This document shows, piece after piece, positions 23,538 through 33,156 of a stretch of 47,147 nucleotides of DNA. How positions within the stretch are numbered: position 1 is the first letter of the stretch; each line of letters begins with the position of its first letter. A program made the translations under genes and the position numbers. Under the pieces are notes generated by a model. That model saw nothing but the letters and a program-made list of their open reading frames with translations. It ran no database searches and was not told the origin of the DNA. This stretch comes from Comamonadaceae bacterium OH2545_COT-014 (GTDB lineage Bacteria; Pseudomonadota; Gammaproteobacteria; Burkholderiales; Burkholderiaceae_C): positions 1 to 47,147 of the forward strand of contig RQYR01000024.1 of NCBI GenBank assembly GCA_003859965.1, read 5' to 3'.

Positions 23538-24734
23538 ATGCAAGTGCTGCGTTTTTCCGACCTGTGCGCCCAGGGCGCTGTTCAAGGCAAGCGCGTGTTC
23601 ATCCGCGCCGACCTGAACGTGCCGCAGGACGACAGCGGCGCCATCACCGAGGACACGCGCATCCGCGCCAGCGTGCCCTGCATCCGCATGGCGTTGGAGG
23701 CGGGCGCGGCCGTCATGGTCACCAGCCACCTGGGCCGCCCGACGGAGGGCGCGCTCCAGCCCGCCGATTCGCTGGCCCCCGTGGCCCGGCGCCTGGGCGA
23801 GCTGCTGGGGCGCGAGGTGCCGTTGCTGGCCGGCTGGGTGGAAAACGGCGTGGCCGTGCCGCCCGGCCAGGTGGTGCTGCTGGAGAACTGCCGCGTCAAC
23901 AAGGGCGAGAAGAAAAACGACGAGCAGCTGGCGCGCCGCATGGCCAGCCTGTGCGACATCTACGTGAACGACGCCTTCGGCACCGCGCACCGCGCCGAGG
24001 GCACGACCTACGGCATCGCCCAGTTCGCCCCCGTGGCCTGCGCCGGCCCGCTGCTGGCCGCCGAGATCGACGCCATCGGCCAGGCGCTGGCCAATCCGAA
24101 GCGCCCGCTGGTGGCCATCGTGGCGGGCAGCAAGGTCAGCACCAAGCTCACCATCTTGCAGTCGCTGGCCAAGAACGTGGACCAGCTCATCGTGGGCGGC
24201 GGCATTGCCAACACCTTCATGCTGGCCGCCGGCCTGCCCATCGGCAACAGCCTGGCCGAGCCGGACCTGGTGGATGAGGCCAAGGCCGTGATCGCCGCCA
24301 TGAAGGCGCGCGGCGCCGAAGTGCCCATCCCCACCGACGTGGTGGTGGCCAAGGCTTTCAAGGCCGACGCCCCGGCCACGGTGAAACCGGCGCGCGAGGT
24401 GGCCGCCGACGACATGATCCTGGACATCGGCCCCGACACCGCACGCGCGCTGGCCGCGCAGCTTGAGGCCGCAGGCACCATTGTCTGGAACGGCCCGGTG
24501 GGCGTGTTCGAGATGGACGCCTTCGCCCACGGCACCGAAACCATTGCCCGCGCCATCGCCGCCTCGCCCGCCTTCAGCATTGCCGGCGGCGGCGACACGC
24601 TGGCGGCCATCGCCAAGTACGGCATCGAGAAAGACGTGGGCTACATCTCCACCGGCGGCGGCGCCTTCCTGGAAGTGCTGGAAGGCAAGACCTTGCCCGC
24701 GCTGGAAATCCTGCAAAAGCGCGCCACGGCGTGA
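23538..24734 (+). CDS. pgk: Phosphoglycerate kinase
   Basis: Pgk interconverts 1,3-bisphosphoglycerate and 3-phosphoglycerate with ATP/ADP in glycolysis and gluconeogenesis. The 398-residue product shows the substrate site RADLNVPQ (near 22-29), SHLGRPTEG (near 62-70), the NDAFGTAHR segment, and nucleotide-site motifs [11 protein letters not shown] and GGGDTLAAI (near 315-360). An AGGAG site precedes the ATG, and a TACAAT at 23478-23483 may be its -10 box. It has its own terminator and no glycolytic neighbour within the window. Confidence 0.97.
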   Translation: MQVLRFSDLCAQGAVQGKRVFIRADLNVPQDDSGAITEDTRIRASVPCIRMALEAGAAVMVTSHLGRPTEGALQPADSLAPVARRLGELLGREVPLLAGWVENGVAVPPGQVVLLENCRVNKGEKKNDEQLARRMASLCDIYVNDAFGTAHRAEGTTYGIAQFAPVACAGPLLAAEIDAIGQALANPKRPLVAIVAGSKVSTKLTILQSLAKNVDQLIVGGGIANTFMLAAGLPIGNSLAEPDLVDEAKAVIAAMKARGAEVPIPTDVVVAKAFKADAPATVKPAREVAADDMILDIGPDTARALAAQLEAAGTIVWNGPVGVFEMDAFAHGTETIARAIAASPAFSIAGGGDTLAAIAKYGIEKDVGYISTGGGAFLEVLEGKTLPALEILQKRATA

Positions 24735-24758
24735 CAGGACGGCCGCAGCGATAAGTGC

Positions 24759-24789
24759 AAGGCCAGCCCAGCCGGTGGTTGGCCTTTTT
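24759..24789 (+). terminator. Intrinsic terminator after pgk
   Basis: A 10-bp stem with one G-U pair, AAGGCCAGCC (24759-24768) with GGTTGGCCTT (24777-24786), 8-nt loop and a TTTTT run overlapping the end of the stem (24785-24789). Confidence 0.85.
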
Positions 24790-25027
24790 CAGACGCCGCT
24801 TTGACATGAAAAGCGTTTCTGGGGCTGTAGATACGGCTTCGGTTGCTATGTTTTTTTGAGTTCTCTGGAGGGCGGAGGACTCTGCGTCTTTTTTCTAGCC
24901 GGGCTCCCGGCATTCAGCCCCGCTGCCACGTGCCCGGCCTTTGCATGGGCGCTGAAACCATGAGCCGGTCAAGCACGAATGGGAGCGGGGTTTATACATG
25001 GGAGCGGGGGCCATACCCTCCGCGTCT
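24790..25027. other. Gene-free stretch after pgk
   Basis: No coding sequence is convincing here. The stretch has a half-copy of the AT-rich repeat (TGCTATGTTTTTTT, 24844-24857) and a direct repeat of ATGGGAGCGGGG (24979-24990 and 24998-25009). It continues into the MITE-like element at 25028. Confidence 0.55.
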
Positions 25028-25157
25028 AGAGCCCGTTCAAAATCCCTGCGCGGCAGCCAATCAAGCGGATATGGGCGCTCTGCGGCGTTGCAAACGCTTT
25101 GCATCCCATCCCAAGCCGCTTGTTGTCCACGCCCGCCAAGATCTTGAACAAGTCTTA
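25028..25157. repeat. MITE-like element, copy B
   Basis: About 130 bp starting AGAGCCCGTTCAAAATCCC and ending in a sequence whose reverse complement is TAAGACTTGTTCAAGATC, so the ends are imperfect inverted repeats. The interior aligns along its length with copy A at 18320-18496, apart from the central insertion in A. It has no coding capacity. Confidence 0.65.
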
Positions 25158-25210
25158 CGCATTTGCCCATAGCGCGGGCTCCTGGTGGCAGGCCGGGGCG
25201 TGCGTGCAGG

Positions 25211-28200
25211 CTAGGCCGCCCGTTCCGCCTGAGAGGCCGGCCGGCGCCAGGCATCCATGAGGGTGGCCCAGCGGGCGCGCGCGGCTTTCAGGTGGCGCTC
25301 TTTCACATGGCCGTAGCCGCGGATCTGTTCGGGGATGCGCGCGATCTCCACCGCCTGCGCGTGGTTGTCGGCGTTCAGGCCGCGCAGCAGTTCCTCGATG
25401 CAGGCGCGGTATTCGCCGATCAGCGCGCGTTCGGCGCGGCGTTCCGCTGTTTTGCCGAAGAGGTCGAGCGCGCCGCCGCGCAGCCCTTTCAGGCGCGCCA
25501 GCCAGCCAAACAGGGTGAGCATGCGCGGGCCGTACTTTTTCTTCTGCAGCTCGCCGCGCGCATTGCGCTGGGCGAACAGGGGTGGGGCCATGTGGTAGTG
25601 CAGCTTGTAGTCGCCTTCGAACATGTCGTCGATGCGCCGCAGGAAGGCCGGGTCGGCGTGCAGGCGGGCCACTTCGTACTCGTCCTTGTAGGCCATGAGC
25701 TTGTACAGGTAGCGCGCCACGGCCTCGCTCAGCGCCATCTGGCCCAGCGCGCTTTCGGCCTGCCGCACCTGGTCGACGAAGGCGCGGTATTGGGCGGCGT
25801 AGCCGGCGTTCTGGTAGGCGGTGAGCAGCTCCACGCGGCGGGCGATGAGGCTGTCCAGCGTTTCGCGCGGCTTGAACTGGATGACTTGCGCGCCGCCCTG
25901 GCCGCTGAGCTGGGCCACGCGGGCGGCCACGGCCTCGGGGCGCACGGCGGCCTGGCGGCCCCATTCAAAGGCGGCCTGGTTGGCGGGCACGGCCACGCCG
26001 TTGAGTTCGATGGCGCGCATCAGCGTGGCGTGGCGCAGCGGGATCCAGCCCTTTTGCCAGGCGTAGCCCAGCAGCATGGGGTTGACGTAGAGGGTGTCGC
26101 CCATCAGCGCCTTGGCGGCGCCGTCGGCGTCGAACGCGCCCAGGCCCGCCGCGCCCACGGCGCGGGCCATCTGCTCGGCGCAGGCGCTGGCCGGGTTCTG
26201 CCAGTTGGCGTTGCGCACGAAGGCGGCGGTGGGGCTGCCGTGGCTGTTGAGCGCGACGTGGGTGCGGCCTTCGCGCACGCGCGCCAGGGTTTCGGGGTTG
26301 ACGGCGACCACCGGGTCGCAGGCCAGCACCAGGTCGGCGGCGGCGGTGCCGACGCGGGTGGTGAGGATGTCGTCCTGCGTGGCGCCGATGAGCACGTGGC
26401 TCCAGGTGGCGCCGCCTTTTTGCGCCAGGCCGGCGGCGTCTTGCGTGACGATGCCTTTGCCTTCCAGGTGCGCGGCCACGCCCAGCAGCTGGCCGATGGT
26501 GATGACGCCGGTGCCGCCCACGCCGGCGACGACGATGCCCCAGGGCTGGCGCGACGCGAGCGCGGGCAGCGCCGGCTCGGGCAGCGCGCCCAGGTCGTGC
26601 GGCTGGCCGGCGCTGCCCTTGGTTTTCTTGCGCAACTGGCCGCCTTCCACGGTGACGAAGCTGGGGCAAAAGCCGCGCAGGCAGCTCAGGTCTTTGTTGC
26701 AGGTGCTCTGGTTGATGGCGCGCTTGCGGCCCAGCTCGGTTTCCAGCGGTTCCACGCTGATGCAGTTGCTTTGCACGCCGCAGTCGCCGCAGCCTTCGCA
26801 CACGGCTTCGTTGATGAGCACGCGCACGGCCGGGTCCACGGCCTTGCCGCGCTTGCGGCGGCGGCGCTTTTCGGTGGCGCAGGTCTGGTCGTAAATGATG
26901 GCGGTGGTGCCGGGCGTGTCGCGCAGCGCGCGCTGCACTTCGTCGAGCCGGTCGCGGTGGTAGATGGCGGGGTTGCCGGCCACGGCCACGCCTTCGTACT
27001 TGGCCGGCTCGTCGGTCACGATGACCAGCTGCGCCACGCCCTCGGCTTGCAGGCTCTGGGCGATTTGCAGCACGCTGTGGCCCTCGGGGCGCTCGCCCAC
27101 GGTCTGGCCGCCGGTCATGGCCACGGCGTCGTTGTAGAGGATCTTGTAGGTGATGTTCACGCCCGCGGCAATGCTCTGGCGGATGGCCAGCAGGCCGCTG
27201 TGGAAGTAGGTGCCGTCGCCCAGGTTGGCGAACAGGTGTTTCTCGTGGCTGAAGGGTTGCTGGCCGACCCAAGGCACGCCTTCGCCGCCCATTTGCGTGA
27301 AGCCGATGGTGGCGCGGTCCATCCACGTGGCCATGTAGTGGCAGCCGATGCCGCCCATGGCGCGCGAGCCTTCGGGCACCACGGTGCTGGTGTTGTGCGG
27401 GCAGCCGGAGCAGAACCAGGGCGTGCGTTCGGCCCCGCTGACGCCGCCCAGGCTGAGCTGCTGCATGGCGCGTTCCTTGGCTTCCAGCAGCGCCATCTGC
27501 GATTCGATGCGCGCGCGCATGTCGGCGCCGGCTTCGGCCAGGATGCCGGTGCGCTGCAGGCGCCGCACCAGGGCGCGGGCGATCAGCGCCGGGTTCAGGT
27601 CGGCGTTGGCGCGCAGCAGCGTGTTGGCCGTGGGGTTGGGCTGCGACCATTCGCCGCCCTCGTGACCGGCGTCGCCCTCGTCGTACTTGCCGACCACATT
27701 GGGGCGCACGTCGGGGCGCCAGTTGTACAGCTCTTCCTTGAGCTGGTATTCGATGACCTGGCGCTTTTCCTCCACCACCATGATCTCGCGCAGGCCGGTG
27801 GCGAAGGCGCGGGTGAGCTGCGCCTCCAGCGGCCAGACCACGCCTACCTTGTGCACGCGGATGCCGAGCTGGCGGCAGGCCGCCTCGTCCAGCCCCAGGT
27901 CTTGCAGCGCCTGGCGCAAGTCGTTGTAGGCCTTGCCGCTGGCCATGATGCCGTAGCGGTCGTTGGGGCCTTCGATCACGTTGTGGTTGAGCCGGTTGGC
28001 GCGGATGTAGGCCAGCGCGGCGTACCACTTGTAGTGCATCAGCCGCTCTTCCTGCGCCAGCGGCGCGTCGGGCCAGCGGATGTGCAGGCCGCCGGGCGGC
28101 ATCTCGAAGTCGGGCGGCGTGACGATTTGCACGCGGTGGGCGTCCACCTCGGCGGTGGCGCTGGATTCGACGATTTCCTGGATCGTCTTCAGCCCCGACC

Positions 28201-28822
28201 ACACGCCCGCGTAGCGGCTGAGCGCGAAGGCGTGCACGCCCAGGTCCAGAATCTCCTGCACGCTGGCCGGAAAGAATACCGGCGAGCCGCAGGCCTTGAA
28301 GATGTGGTCGCTCTGGTGCGCGGCGGTGCTGCTCTTGCTGATGTGGTCGTCGCCCGCCACCGCGATCACGCCGCCCCAGGGCGTGGTGCCGGCCATGTTG
28401 GCGTGCTTGAACACGTCGGAGCAGCGGTCCACGCCCGGCCCCTTGCCGTACCAGATGCCGAACACGCCGTCATAGCGCTGGCTGCCCGGCGGCGCGTAGC
28501 CCAGCATCTGCGTGCCCCACACGGCGGTGGCGCCCAGCTCCTCATTCACGCCGGGCTGGAAGACGATGTGCTGCTCCTTCAGGAACTTGGCGGCCTTCCA
28601 CAGCGCCTGGTCATAGCCGCCCAGCGGCGAGCCGCGGTAGCCGCTGATGAACCCGGCGGTGTTCTTGCCCGCCAGCGCGTCGCGTGCGCGTTGCAGCATG
28701 GGCAGGCGCACCAGCGCCTGCACGCCGCTCATGAAGGCGCGGCCGGTGTCCAGGGTGTATTTGTCGTCGAGGCTGACGGATTCGATGGCCCGGCGCACGT
28801 GCTCGGGCAGGGGGGCATTCAT
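25211..28822 (-). CDS. Indolepyruvate ferredoxin oxidoreductase, single-chain type
   Basis: The enzyme oxidatively decarboxylates aryl-pyruvates from aromatic amino acid breakdown to aryl-acetyl-CoA, passing electrons to a ferredoxin-like acceptor. The 1203-residue chain joins the parts that are separate IorA and IorB in archaea. It has an N-terminal pyruvate-oxidoreductase-like domain (GFISGYRGSPLGGYD near 55-70), a thiamine diphosphate domain (ANLGDGTYFHSG near 530), a 4Fe-4S region (VCEGCGDCGVQSNC, then further Cys residues near 640-690), a gamma domain (VAGVGGTGVITIGQLL near 730) and a C-terminal DUF6537-type region. The ATG at 28822 is chosen for AAGGAG 9 nt upstream; one at 28864 is less likely. 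Confidence 0.92.
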   Translation of the reverse strand: MNAPLPEHVRRAIESVSLDDKYTLDTGRAFMSGVQALVRLPMLQRARDALAGKNTAGFISGYRGSPLGGYDQALWKAAKFLKEQHIVFQPGVNEELGATAVWGTQMLGYAPPGSQRYDGVFGIWYGKGPGVDRCSDVFKHANMAGTTPWGGVIAVAGDDHISKSSTAAHQSDHIFKACGSPVFFPASVQEILDLGVHAFALSRYAGVWSGLKTIQEIVESSATAEVDAHRVQIVTPPDFEMPPGGLHIRWPDAPLAQEERLMHYKWYAALAYIRANRLNHNVIEGPNDRYGIMASGKAYNDLRQALQDLGLDEAACRQLGIRVHKVGVVWPLEAQLTRAFATGLREIMVVEEKRQVIEYQLKEELYNWRPDVRPNVVGKYDEGDAGHEGGEWSQPNPTANTLLRANADLNPALIARALVRRLQRTGILAEAGADMRARIESQMALLEAKERAMQQLSLGGVSGAERTPWFCSGCPHNTSTVVPEGSRAMGGIGCHYMATWMDRATIGFTQMGGEGVPWVGQQPFSHEKHLFANLGDGTYFHSGLLAIRQSIAAGVNITYKILYNDAVAMTGGQTVGERPEGHSVLQIAQSLQAEGVAQLVIVTDEPAKYEGVAVAGNPAIYHRDRLDEVQRALRDTPGTTAIIYDQTCATEKRRRRKRGKAVDPAVRVLINEAVCEGCGDCGVQSNCISVEPLETELGRKRAINQSTCNKDLSCLRGFCPSFVTVEGGQLRKKTKGSAGQPHDLGALPEPALPALASRQPWGIVVAGVGGTGVITIGQLLGVAAHLEGKGIVTQDAAGLAQKGGATWSHVLIGATQDDILTTRVGTAAADLVLACDPVVAVNPETLARVREGRTHVALNSHGSPTAAFVRNANWQNPASACAEQMARAVGAAGLGAFDADGAAKALMGDTLYVNPMLLGYAWQKGWIPLRHATLMRAIELNGVAVPANQAAFEWGRQAAVRPEAVAARVAQLSGQGGAQVIQFKPRETLDSLIARRVELLTAYQNAGYAAQYRAFVDQVRQAESALGQMALSEAVARYLYKLMAYKDEYEVARLHADPAFLRRIDDMFEGDYKLHYHMAPPLFAQRNARGELQKKKYGPRMLTLFGWLARLKGLRGGALDLFGKTAERRAERALIGEYRACIEELLRGLNADNHAQAVEIARIPEQIRGYGHVKERHLKAARARWATLMDAWRRPASQAERAA

Positions 28823-29069
28823 GGGTTTTGTCTCCTTGGGGGCGGCCTTGTGGGCGCTGTTCATGCGCCCGCCCGCGTTGCTTGTGGCCGCGCTGGCGGG
28901 GTGGGGCCGTGGAGTTTACGTGCGGCGCCGGGCGGCTGGCGTCAGGGTTTGCGGCAGGTAGCGGGCGTGCTGGCGTGCCGCGTGTCATGGCATCTTCATG
29001 CCGCTTTCATGCGCTTGCCACAAGCGGCCGGCAGCATCGCAGGACGTTCACAACAAAACCTGTTCATTC

Positions 29070-31229
29070 ATGTACACGATGACCAACGACTACGACGATG
29101 ACGCCATCGTCAACCCCTCCGCCAACCCGCATTTCGACACCCTGCTGGCGGCCCGCCTGTCGCGCCGCCAGGCGCTGGGCGGCATGGGCGGCGCGGCCAC
29201 GGGCGCACTGCTGGGCGCGCTGGCGCTGCCCGGCTGCGGCGGCAGCGATGGCGCCGCCGATGATGCCACCCCCGCGCCAGCGCCCGCCGCGCCGCGCCTG
29301 GGCTTCGCGCCCGTGGCCAAAACCCTGGCCGACCGGATCACGGCGCCCGAGGGCTACCAGGTCAGCATCCTGCACGCGCTGGGCGACCCCATGCACTGGG
29401 GCGACGCAAGCTGGCAGGACGACGGCAGCGAAACGCCCGAATCCTACGAACGCCGCATTGGCTGCGGGCACGACGGCATGTACTTCTTTGGCCTGTCCGA
29501 TGATGGCCGCTTCGACGCCGGCCGCTCCGACCGCGGCCTGCTGTGCGTGAACCACGAATACGTGGTCGCCCCCTACGGCCTGCACCCCGCGGGCCGCACC
29601 GTCACCGACGGCAAGCGCCCGGCCGCGGAGGTGGACAAGGAAATCCTGGCCCACGGCGCCAGCGTGGTCGAGGTGCGCCGCAAGGCCGGTGGCGCCGACA
29701 TGGAAATGGTGCGCGGCTCGCCCTACAACCGCCGCGTGACCTCGGCTACGCCCATGGACTTCGGCGGCCCGGCCGCAGGCCATGCCAAGCTGGTCAGCAA
29801 GCTCTCGCCCGACGGCCGGCGCGCCTTCGGCATGAACAACAACTGCGCCTGCGGCTACACCCCCTGGGGCACCTACCTGACCTGCGAGGAAAACTACCTC
29901 AACGTCATCGGCCGCGCCGCCGGCGACGACGCCCGGCGCAGCGCGGCGGAGATCGTGGCCCTCAAGCGCTACGGCCTGCCTGAAGGCCGCAAAAACCCCT
30001 ACGGCTGGGACACGCCCGAGGGCGAGCCCTACCAGCGCTGGAACAGCCGCGTCAGCGCCGCCAGCGCGGCCGAGGACTACCGCCACATCTTCAACAGCTT
30101 TGGCTGGGTGGTGGAGATCGACCCCTTCCGCCCCGGCAGCACCCCGGTCAAGCGCAGCGCACTGGGCCGCTTCAACCACGAAGGGGCCTGGCCCGCGCCC
30201 GCCGTGGCGGGCCAGCCCATCGTCATCTACTCGGGCGACGACGCGCGCAACGAGTACGTGTTCAAGTACGTCTCCGACGCCCTCTGGGACCCGGCCGACG
30301 TGAACGGCGGCAGCGCCGCCGGCGCCAAGTACCTGGACCGCGGCACGCTGTACGTGGCCCGCTTCAACGACGACGGCACGGGCGAGTGGCTGGAACTGGC
30401 CCACGGCAAGGGCGGCCTGGACGCGAGCTGCCCGCTCTACCCCTTCGCCGACCAGGGCGACGTGCTTATGCACTGCCGCCTGGCCGCCGACTGGCGCGGC
30501 GCCACCAAGATGGACCGGCCCGAATGGGGCGGCGTGAATCCGCGCAACGGCGAGGTCTACATGACCATGACCAACAACGCCAAGCGCACGGCCGACACCC
30601 TGAACGCCGCCAACCCGCGCGTGGGCAACAAGAACGGCCACATCGTGCGCTGGCGCGAAATCGGCGGCCAGGCCGGCACCATGTTCCAGTGGGACGTGTA
30701 CCTGTTCGGCGCGCGCGCCGACGGCAAGCAGAGCGAGAACCTCTCCGGCCTGACGGACGACAACGACTTCTCCAGCCCCGACGGCCTGTACTTCGACCAG
30801 CGCACCGCGCCCGGCGGCGCCGGCCTGCTGTGGATCCAGACCGACGACGGCGCCTACACCGACGTGACCAACTGCATGATGCTGGCCGCCCTGCCCGGCC
30901 AGGTGGGCGACGGCGCCGCCGTCACCACGCGCGAGGGCCAGGCCACGCGCAAGGGCGCGGATGCCACGGCCGACAGCGTGCGGCGTTTTCTTGTTGGGCC
31001 GGTCGATTGCGAGATCACCGGCGTCGTCGTCACGCCCGATGGCAAAACGCTGTTTGTCAACGTGCAACACCCCGGCGAGGACAAGGGCGATTTCACCACC
31101 AACACGTTCACCAGCCACTGGCCCGGCAACCAGGCGCCCGCCAGCGACAGCGCCCACCACGGCCACAAGCGCCCGCGCTCGGCTACGGTGGTGATCACGC
31201 GCCGCGATGGCGGGCCCATCGCGCTTTAA
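29070..31229 (+). CDS. PhoX/DUF839-family exported phosphatase
   Basis: A 719-residue protein of the PhoX (DUF839) family of calcium- and iron-dependent alkaline phosphatases. A twin-arginine signal (LSRRQALGGMGGAATGALL, about residues 29-47) leads into LPGC, which fits a lipobox, so the product may be a Tat-exported lipoprotein. PhoX-type blocks visible are LLCVNHEYV, GMNNNCACGYTPWGTYLTCEE, GRFNHEGAW, YSGDDARNEYVFKYVS and the TPDGKTLFVNVQHPGE end. Phosphatase activity is inferred from the family. No Pho box or phosphate transport genes are seen nearby. A second ATG at 29079 is possible. Confidence 0.87.
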   Translation: MYTMTNDYDDDAIVNPSANPHFDTLLAARLSRRQALGGMGGAATGALLGALALPGCGGSDGAADDATPAPAPAAPRLGFAPVAKTLADRITAPEGYQVSILHALGDPMHWGDASWQDDGSETPESYERRIGCGHDGMYFFGLSDDGRFDAGRSDRGLLCVNHEYVVAPYGLHPAGRTVTDGKRPAAEVDKEILAHGASVVEVRRKAGGADMEMVRGSPYNRRVTSATPMDFGGPAAGHAKLVSKLSPDGRRAFGMNNNCACGYTPWGTYLTCEENYLNVIGRAAGDDARRSAAEIVALKRYGLPEGRKNPYGWDTPEGEPYQRWNSRVSAASAAEDYRHIFNSFGWVVEIDPFRPGSTPVKRSALGRFNHEGAWPAPAVAGQPIVIYSGDDARNEYVFKYVSDALWDPADVNGGSAAGAKYLDRGTLYVARFNDDGTGEWLELAHGKGGLDASCPLYPFADQGDVLMHCRLAADWRGATKMDRPEWGGVNPRNGEVYMTMTNNAKRTADTLNAANPRVGNKNGHIVRWREIGGQAGTMFQWDVYLFGARADGKQSENLSGLTDDNDFSSPDGLYFDQRTAPGGAGLLWIQTDDGAYTDVTNCMMLAALPGQVGDGAAVTTREGQATRKGADATADSVRRFLVGPVDCEITGVVVTPDGKTLFVNVQHPGEDKGDFTTNTFTSHWPGNQAPASDSAHHGHKRPRSATVVITRRDGGPIAL

Positions 31230-31301
31230 ATCGCGCTGCCGATGGCGCTGTGAGCTCCGAGCCTTGCGTGGCGCAGGCCATCGCTGCCGCCGCGCGGGCA
31301 T

Positions 31302-31334
31302 AAAAAACCCCGGCGTCCATGAGGATCGCCGGGG
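31302..31334 (-). terminator. Intrinsic terminator downstream of katA
   Basis: On the minus strand, an 8-bp GC stem (31327-31334 with 31308-31315) is followed by a six-T run (31302-31307). A second hairpin (31370-31377 with 31383-31390) sits just beyond the katA stop. The pair probably also shields against convergent transcripts from the phosphatase gene. Confidence 0.8.
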
Positions 31335-31398
31335 CAGTTCACAGCCGGGGGCCATGCGTGGCCTGCAAAGGGGGCGTGATGAACGCCCCCCTTGGTGA

Positions 31399-32919
31399 TT
31401 ACAGCAAGCCGGGCTGGCCTTGGGCCGGGTCGCTGTCGCGGGCGGCCAGGGCGTCGGCCACGGTCATGCCCAGGGCCTTGGCCACGCCTTCGCCATAGGC
31501 CGGGTCGCAGGCGTGGCAGTTGCGGATGTGGCGGTGCTTGATGAAGTCCAGCGCGTCGCCCATGGCGCGGGCGGTGTTGTCGAACAGGGCCTGCTTTTGC
31601 TCGGCGTTCATGAGGTTGAACAGCGCGCGCGGCTGGCTGAAGTAGTCGTTATCGTCCTCGCGGAAGTCCCAGTGGGCGGCGTCGCCGCTGATTTTCAGCG
31701 GCGGCTCCTTGTACTGGGCCTGGTCTTGCCATTGGCCAAAGCTGTTGGGCTCGTAGTGGATGCGGCCGCCGTAGTTGGCGTCCACGCGGCCCATGCCGTC
31801 GCGGTGGTTGCTGTGCACGGGGCAGCGCGCGGCGTTCACCGGGATCTGGTGGTGGTTCACGCCCAGGCGGTAGCGCTGTGCGTCGGCGTAGTTGAACAGG
31901 CGCGCTTGCAGCATGCGGTCAGGGCTGACGCTGATGCCGGGCACGACGTTGCTGGGCGCGAAGGCCGATTGCTCCACGTCGAGGAAGAAGTTTTCCGGGT
32001 TTTTGTTCAGCTCGAACTCGCCCACTTCGATCAGCGGGTAGTCGGCGTGCGGCCAGACTTTGGTCAGGTCGAAGGGGTGGTAGGGCACTTTCTCGGCGTC
32101 CAGCTCGGGCATGATTTGCACGTACATCGTCCACTTGGGGAAGTCGCCGCGCTCGATGGCTTCGAACAGGTCCTTCTGGTGGCTTTCGCGGTCCTTGCCG
32201 ATCAGGGCTTCGGCCTCGGCGTCGGTCAGGTTCTTGATGCCCTGCTGGGTGCGGAAGTGGAACTTGACCCAGAAGCGCTCGTTTTGCGCGTTGATGAAGC
32301 TGTAGGTGTGGCTGCCAAAGCCGTGCATGTGGCGGTAGCTGGCGGGGATGCCGCGGTCGCTCATCACCACGGTGACTTGGTGGAAGGCTTCGGGCAGCAG
32401 CGTCCAGAAGTCCCAGTTGTTGGTGGCGCTGCGCATGTTGGTGCGCGGGTCGCGCTTGACGGCCTTGTTCAGGTCAGGGAACTTGCGCGGGTCGCGCATG
32501 AAGAACACGGGGGTGTTGTTGCCCACCATGTCCCAGTTGCCTTCCTCGGTGTAGAACTTCAGCGCGAAGCCGCGGATGTCGCGCTCGGCATCGGCCGCGC
32601 CCCTCTCGCCGGCCACGGTGGTGAAGCGGGCAAACATCTCGGTTTTCTTGCCCACTTCGCTGAAGATCTTGGCGCGGGTGTACTTGGTGATGTCCTTGGT
32701 GACGGTGAAGGTACCGAAGGCGCCCGAGCCCTTGGCGTGCATGCGGCGCTCGGGGATGACTTCGCGCACGAAGTTGGCGAGCTTTTCGTTCAGCCACAGG
32801 TCTTGTGCCAGCAGCGGGCCGCGCGGGCCGGCGGTGAGGCTGTTTTGGTTGTCCACCACGGGCGCGCCAAAGGCGGTGGTGAGGTGGGTGACGGGGCATT
32901 TGTTGGGAGGCGTGTTCAT
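31399..32919 (-). CDS. katA: Monofunctional haem catalase
   Basis: Catalase breaks hydrogen peroxide down to water and oxygen. The 506-residue product matches the small-subunit, clade 3 type. Catalytic His is in [12 protein letters not shown] (near 60), the essential Asn in [13 protein letters not shown] (near 133-145), and the proximal haem ligand Tyr in [14 protein letters not shown] (near 343). No signal peptide is seen, so it is cytoplasmic. It follows mrdA on the same strand after 237 nt and has its own candidate promoter and operator upstream. Confidence 0.96.
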   Translation of the reverse strand: MNTPPNKCPVTHLTTAFGAPVVDNQNSLTAGPRGPLLAQDLWLNEKLANFVREVIPERRMHAKGSGAFGTFTVTKDITKYTRAKIFSEVGKKTEMFARFTTVAGERGAADAERDIRGFALKFYTEEGNWDMVGNNTPVFFMRDPRKFPDLNKAVKRDPRTNMRSATNNWDFWTLLPEAFHQVTVVMSDRGIPASYRHMHGFGSHTYSFINAQNERFWVKFHFRTQQGIKNLTDAEAEALIGKDRESHQKDLFEAIERGDFPKWTMYVQIMPELDAEKVPYHPFDLTKVWPHADYPLIEVGEFELNKNPENFFLDVEQSAFAPSNVVPGISVSPDRMLQARLFNYADAQRYRLGVNHHQIPVNAARCPVHSNHRDGMGRVDANYGGRIHYEPNSFGQWQDQAQYKEPPLKISGDAAHWDFREDDNDYFSQPRALFNLMNAEQKQALFDNTARAMGDALDFIKHRHIRNCHACDPAYGEGVAKALGMTVADALAARDSDPAQGQPGLL

Positions 32920-32956
32920 CGCGGCATCCTTTGCTCAGGGTTGTGGAAGTGGGTTG

Positions 32957-33011
32957 ATTTTAGTAATGGACTATTGACATTGAAATTCAATAGTTTCTAT
33001 TTCTCGAATAG
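32957..33011 (-). promoter_or_regulatory. Candidate katA promoter and peroxide-responsive operator
   Basis: The AT-rich region upstream of katA has a TAAAAT -10 candidate (minus strand, 32957-32962) with a weak TTCAAT 16 nt upstream. Overlapping it are a perfect inverted repeat CTATTGA (32971-32977)/TCAATAG (32987-32993) and a CTAT-N7-ATAG unit (32997-33011). CTAT and ATAG half-sites resemble OxyR sites, but the spacing is not the full canonical ATAG-N7-CTAT series. Confidence 0.35.
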
Positions 33012-33156
33012 CCTGGGTGCATGGGCCAGTGTCTCGCTTGCGGGCTTGTGGGCATGCAGGACAAAGCCGCTTGCCGCCCCTGCTGGCGGGCGCGGGGCAA
33101 GGGCAGAGGGCCAAAGGGAGGCAATACGCGCCCCGTGCCGGAGGGGCGAGGGGCCT

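Noticed and set aside
24800-24836. Promoter for an unseen small gene after pgk (TTGACA near 24802)
   Set aside because: No -10 box at 16-18 nt and no credible coding sequence downstream before 25210.
24979-25009. CRISPR-like repeat-spacer unit
   Set aside because: Only two 12-bp copies with a 7-bp gap; too short and too few, and no cas genes are present.
25163-29101. Open frame of 1312 codons on the plus strand over the indolepyruvate oxidoreductase gene
   Set aside because: The minus-strand protein has clear domains and a strong Shine-Dalgarno; the plus frame is repetitive Ala/His/Gly/Val sequence, typical of antisense frames at high GC.
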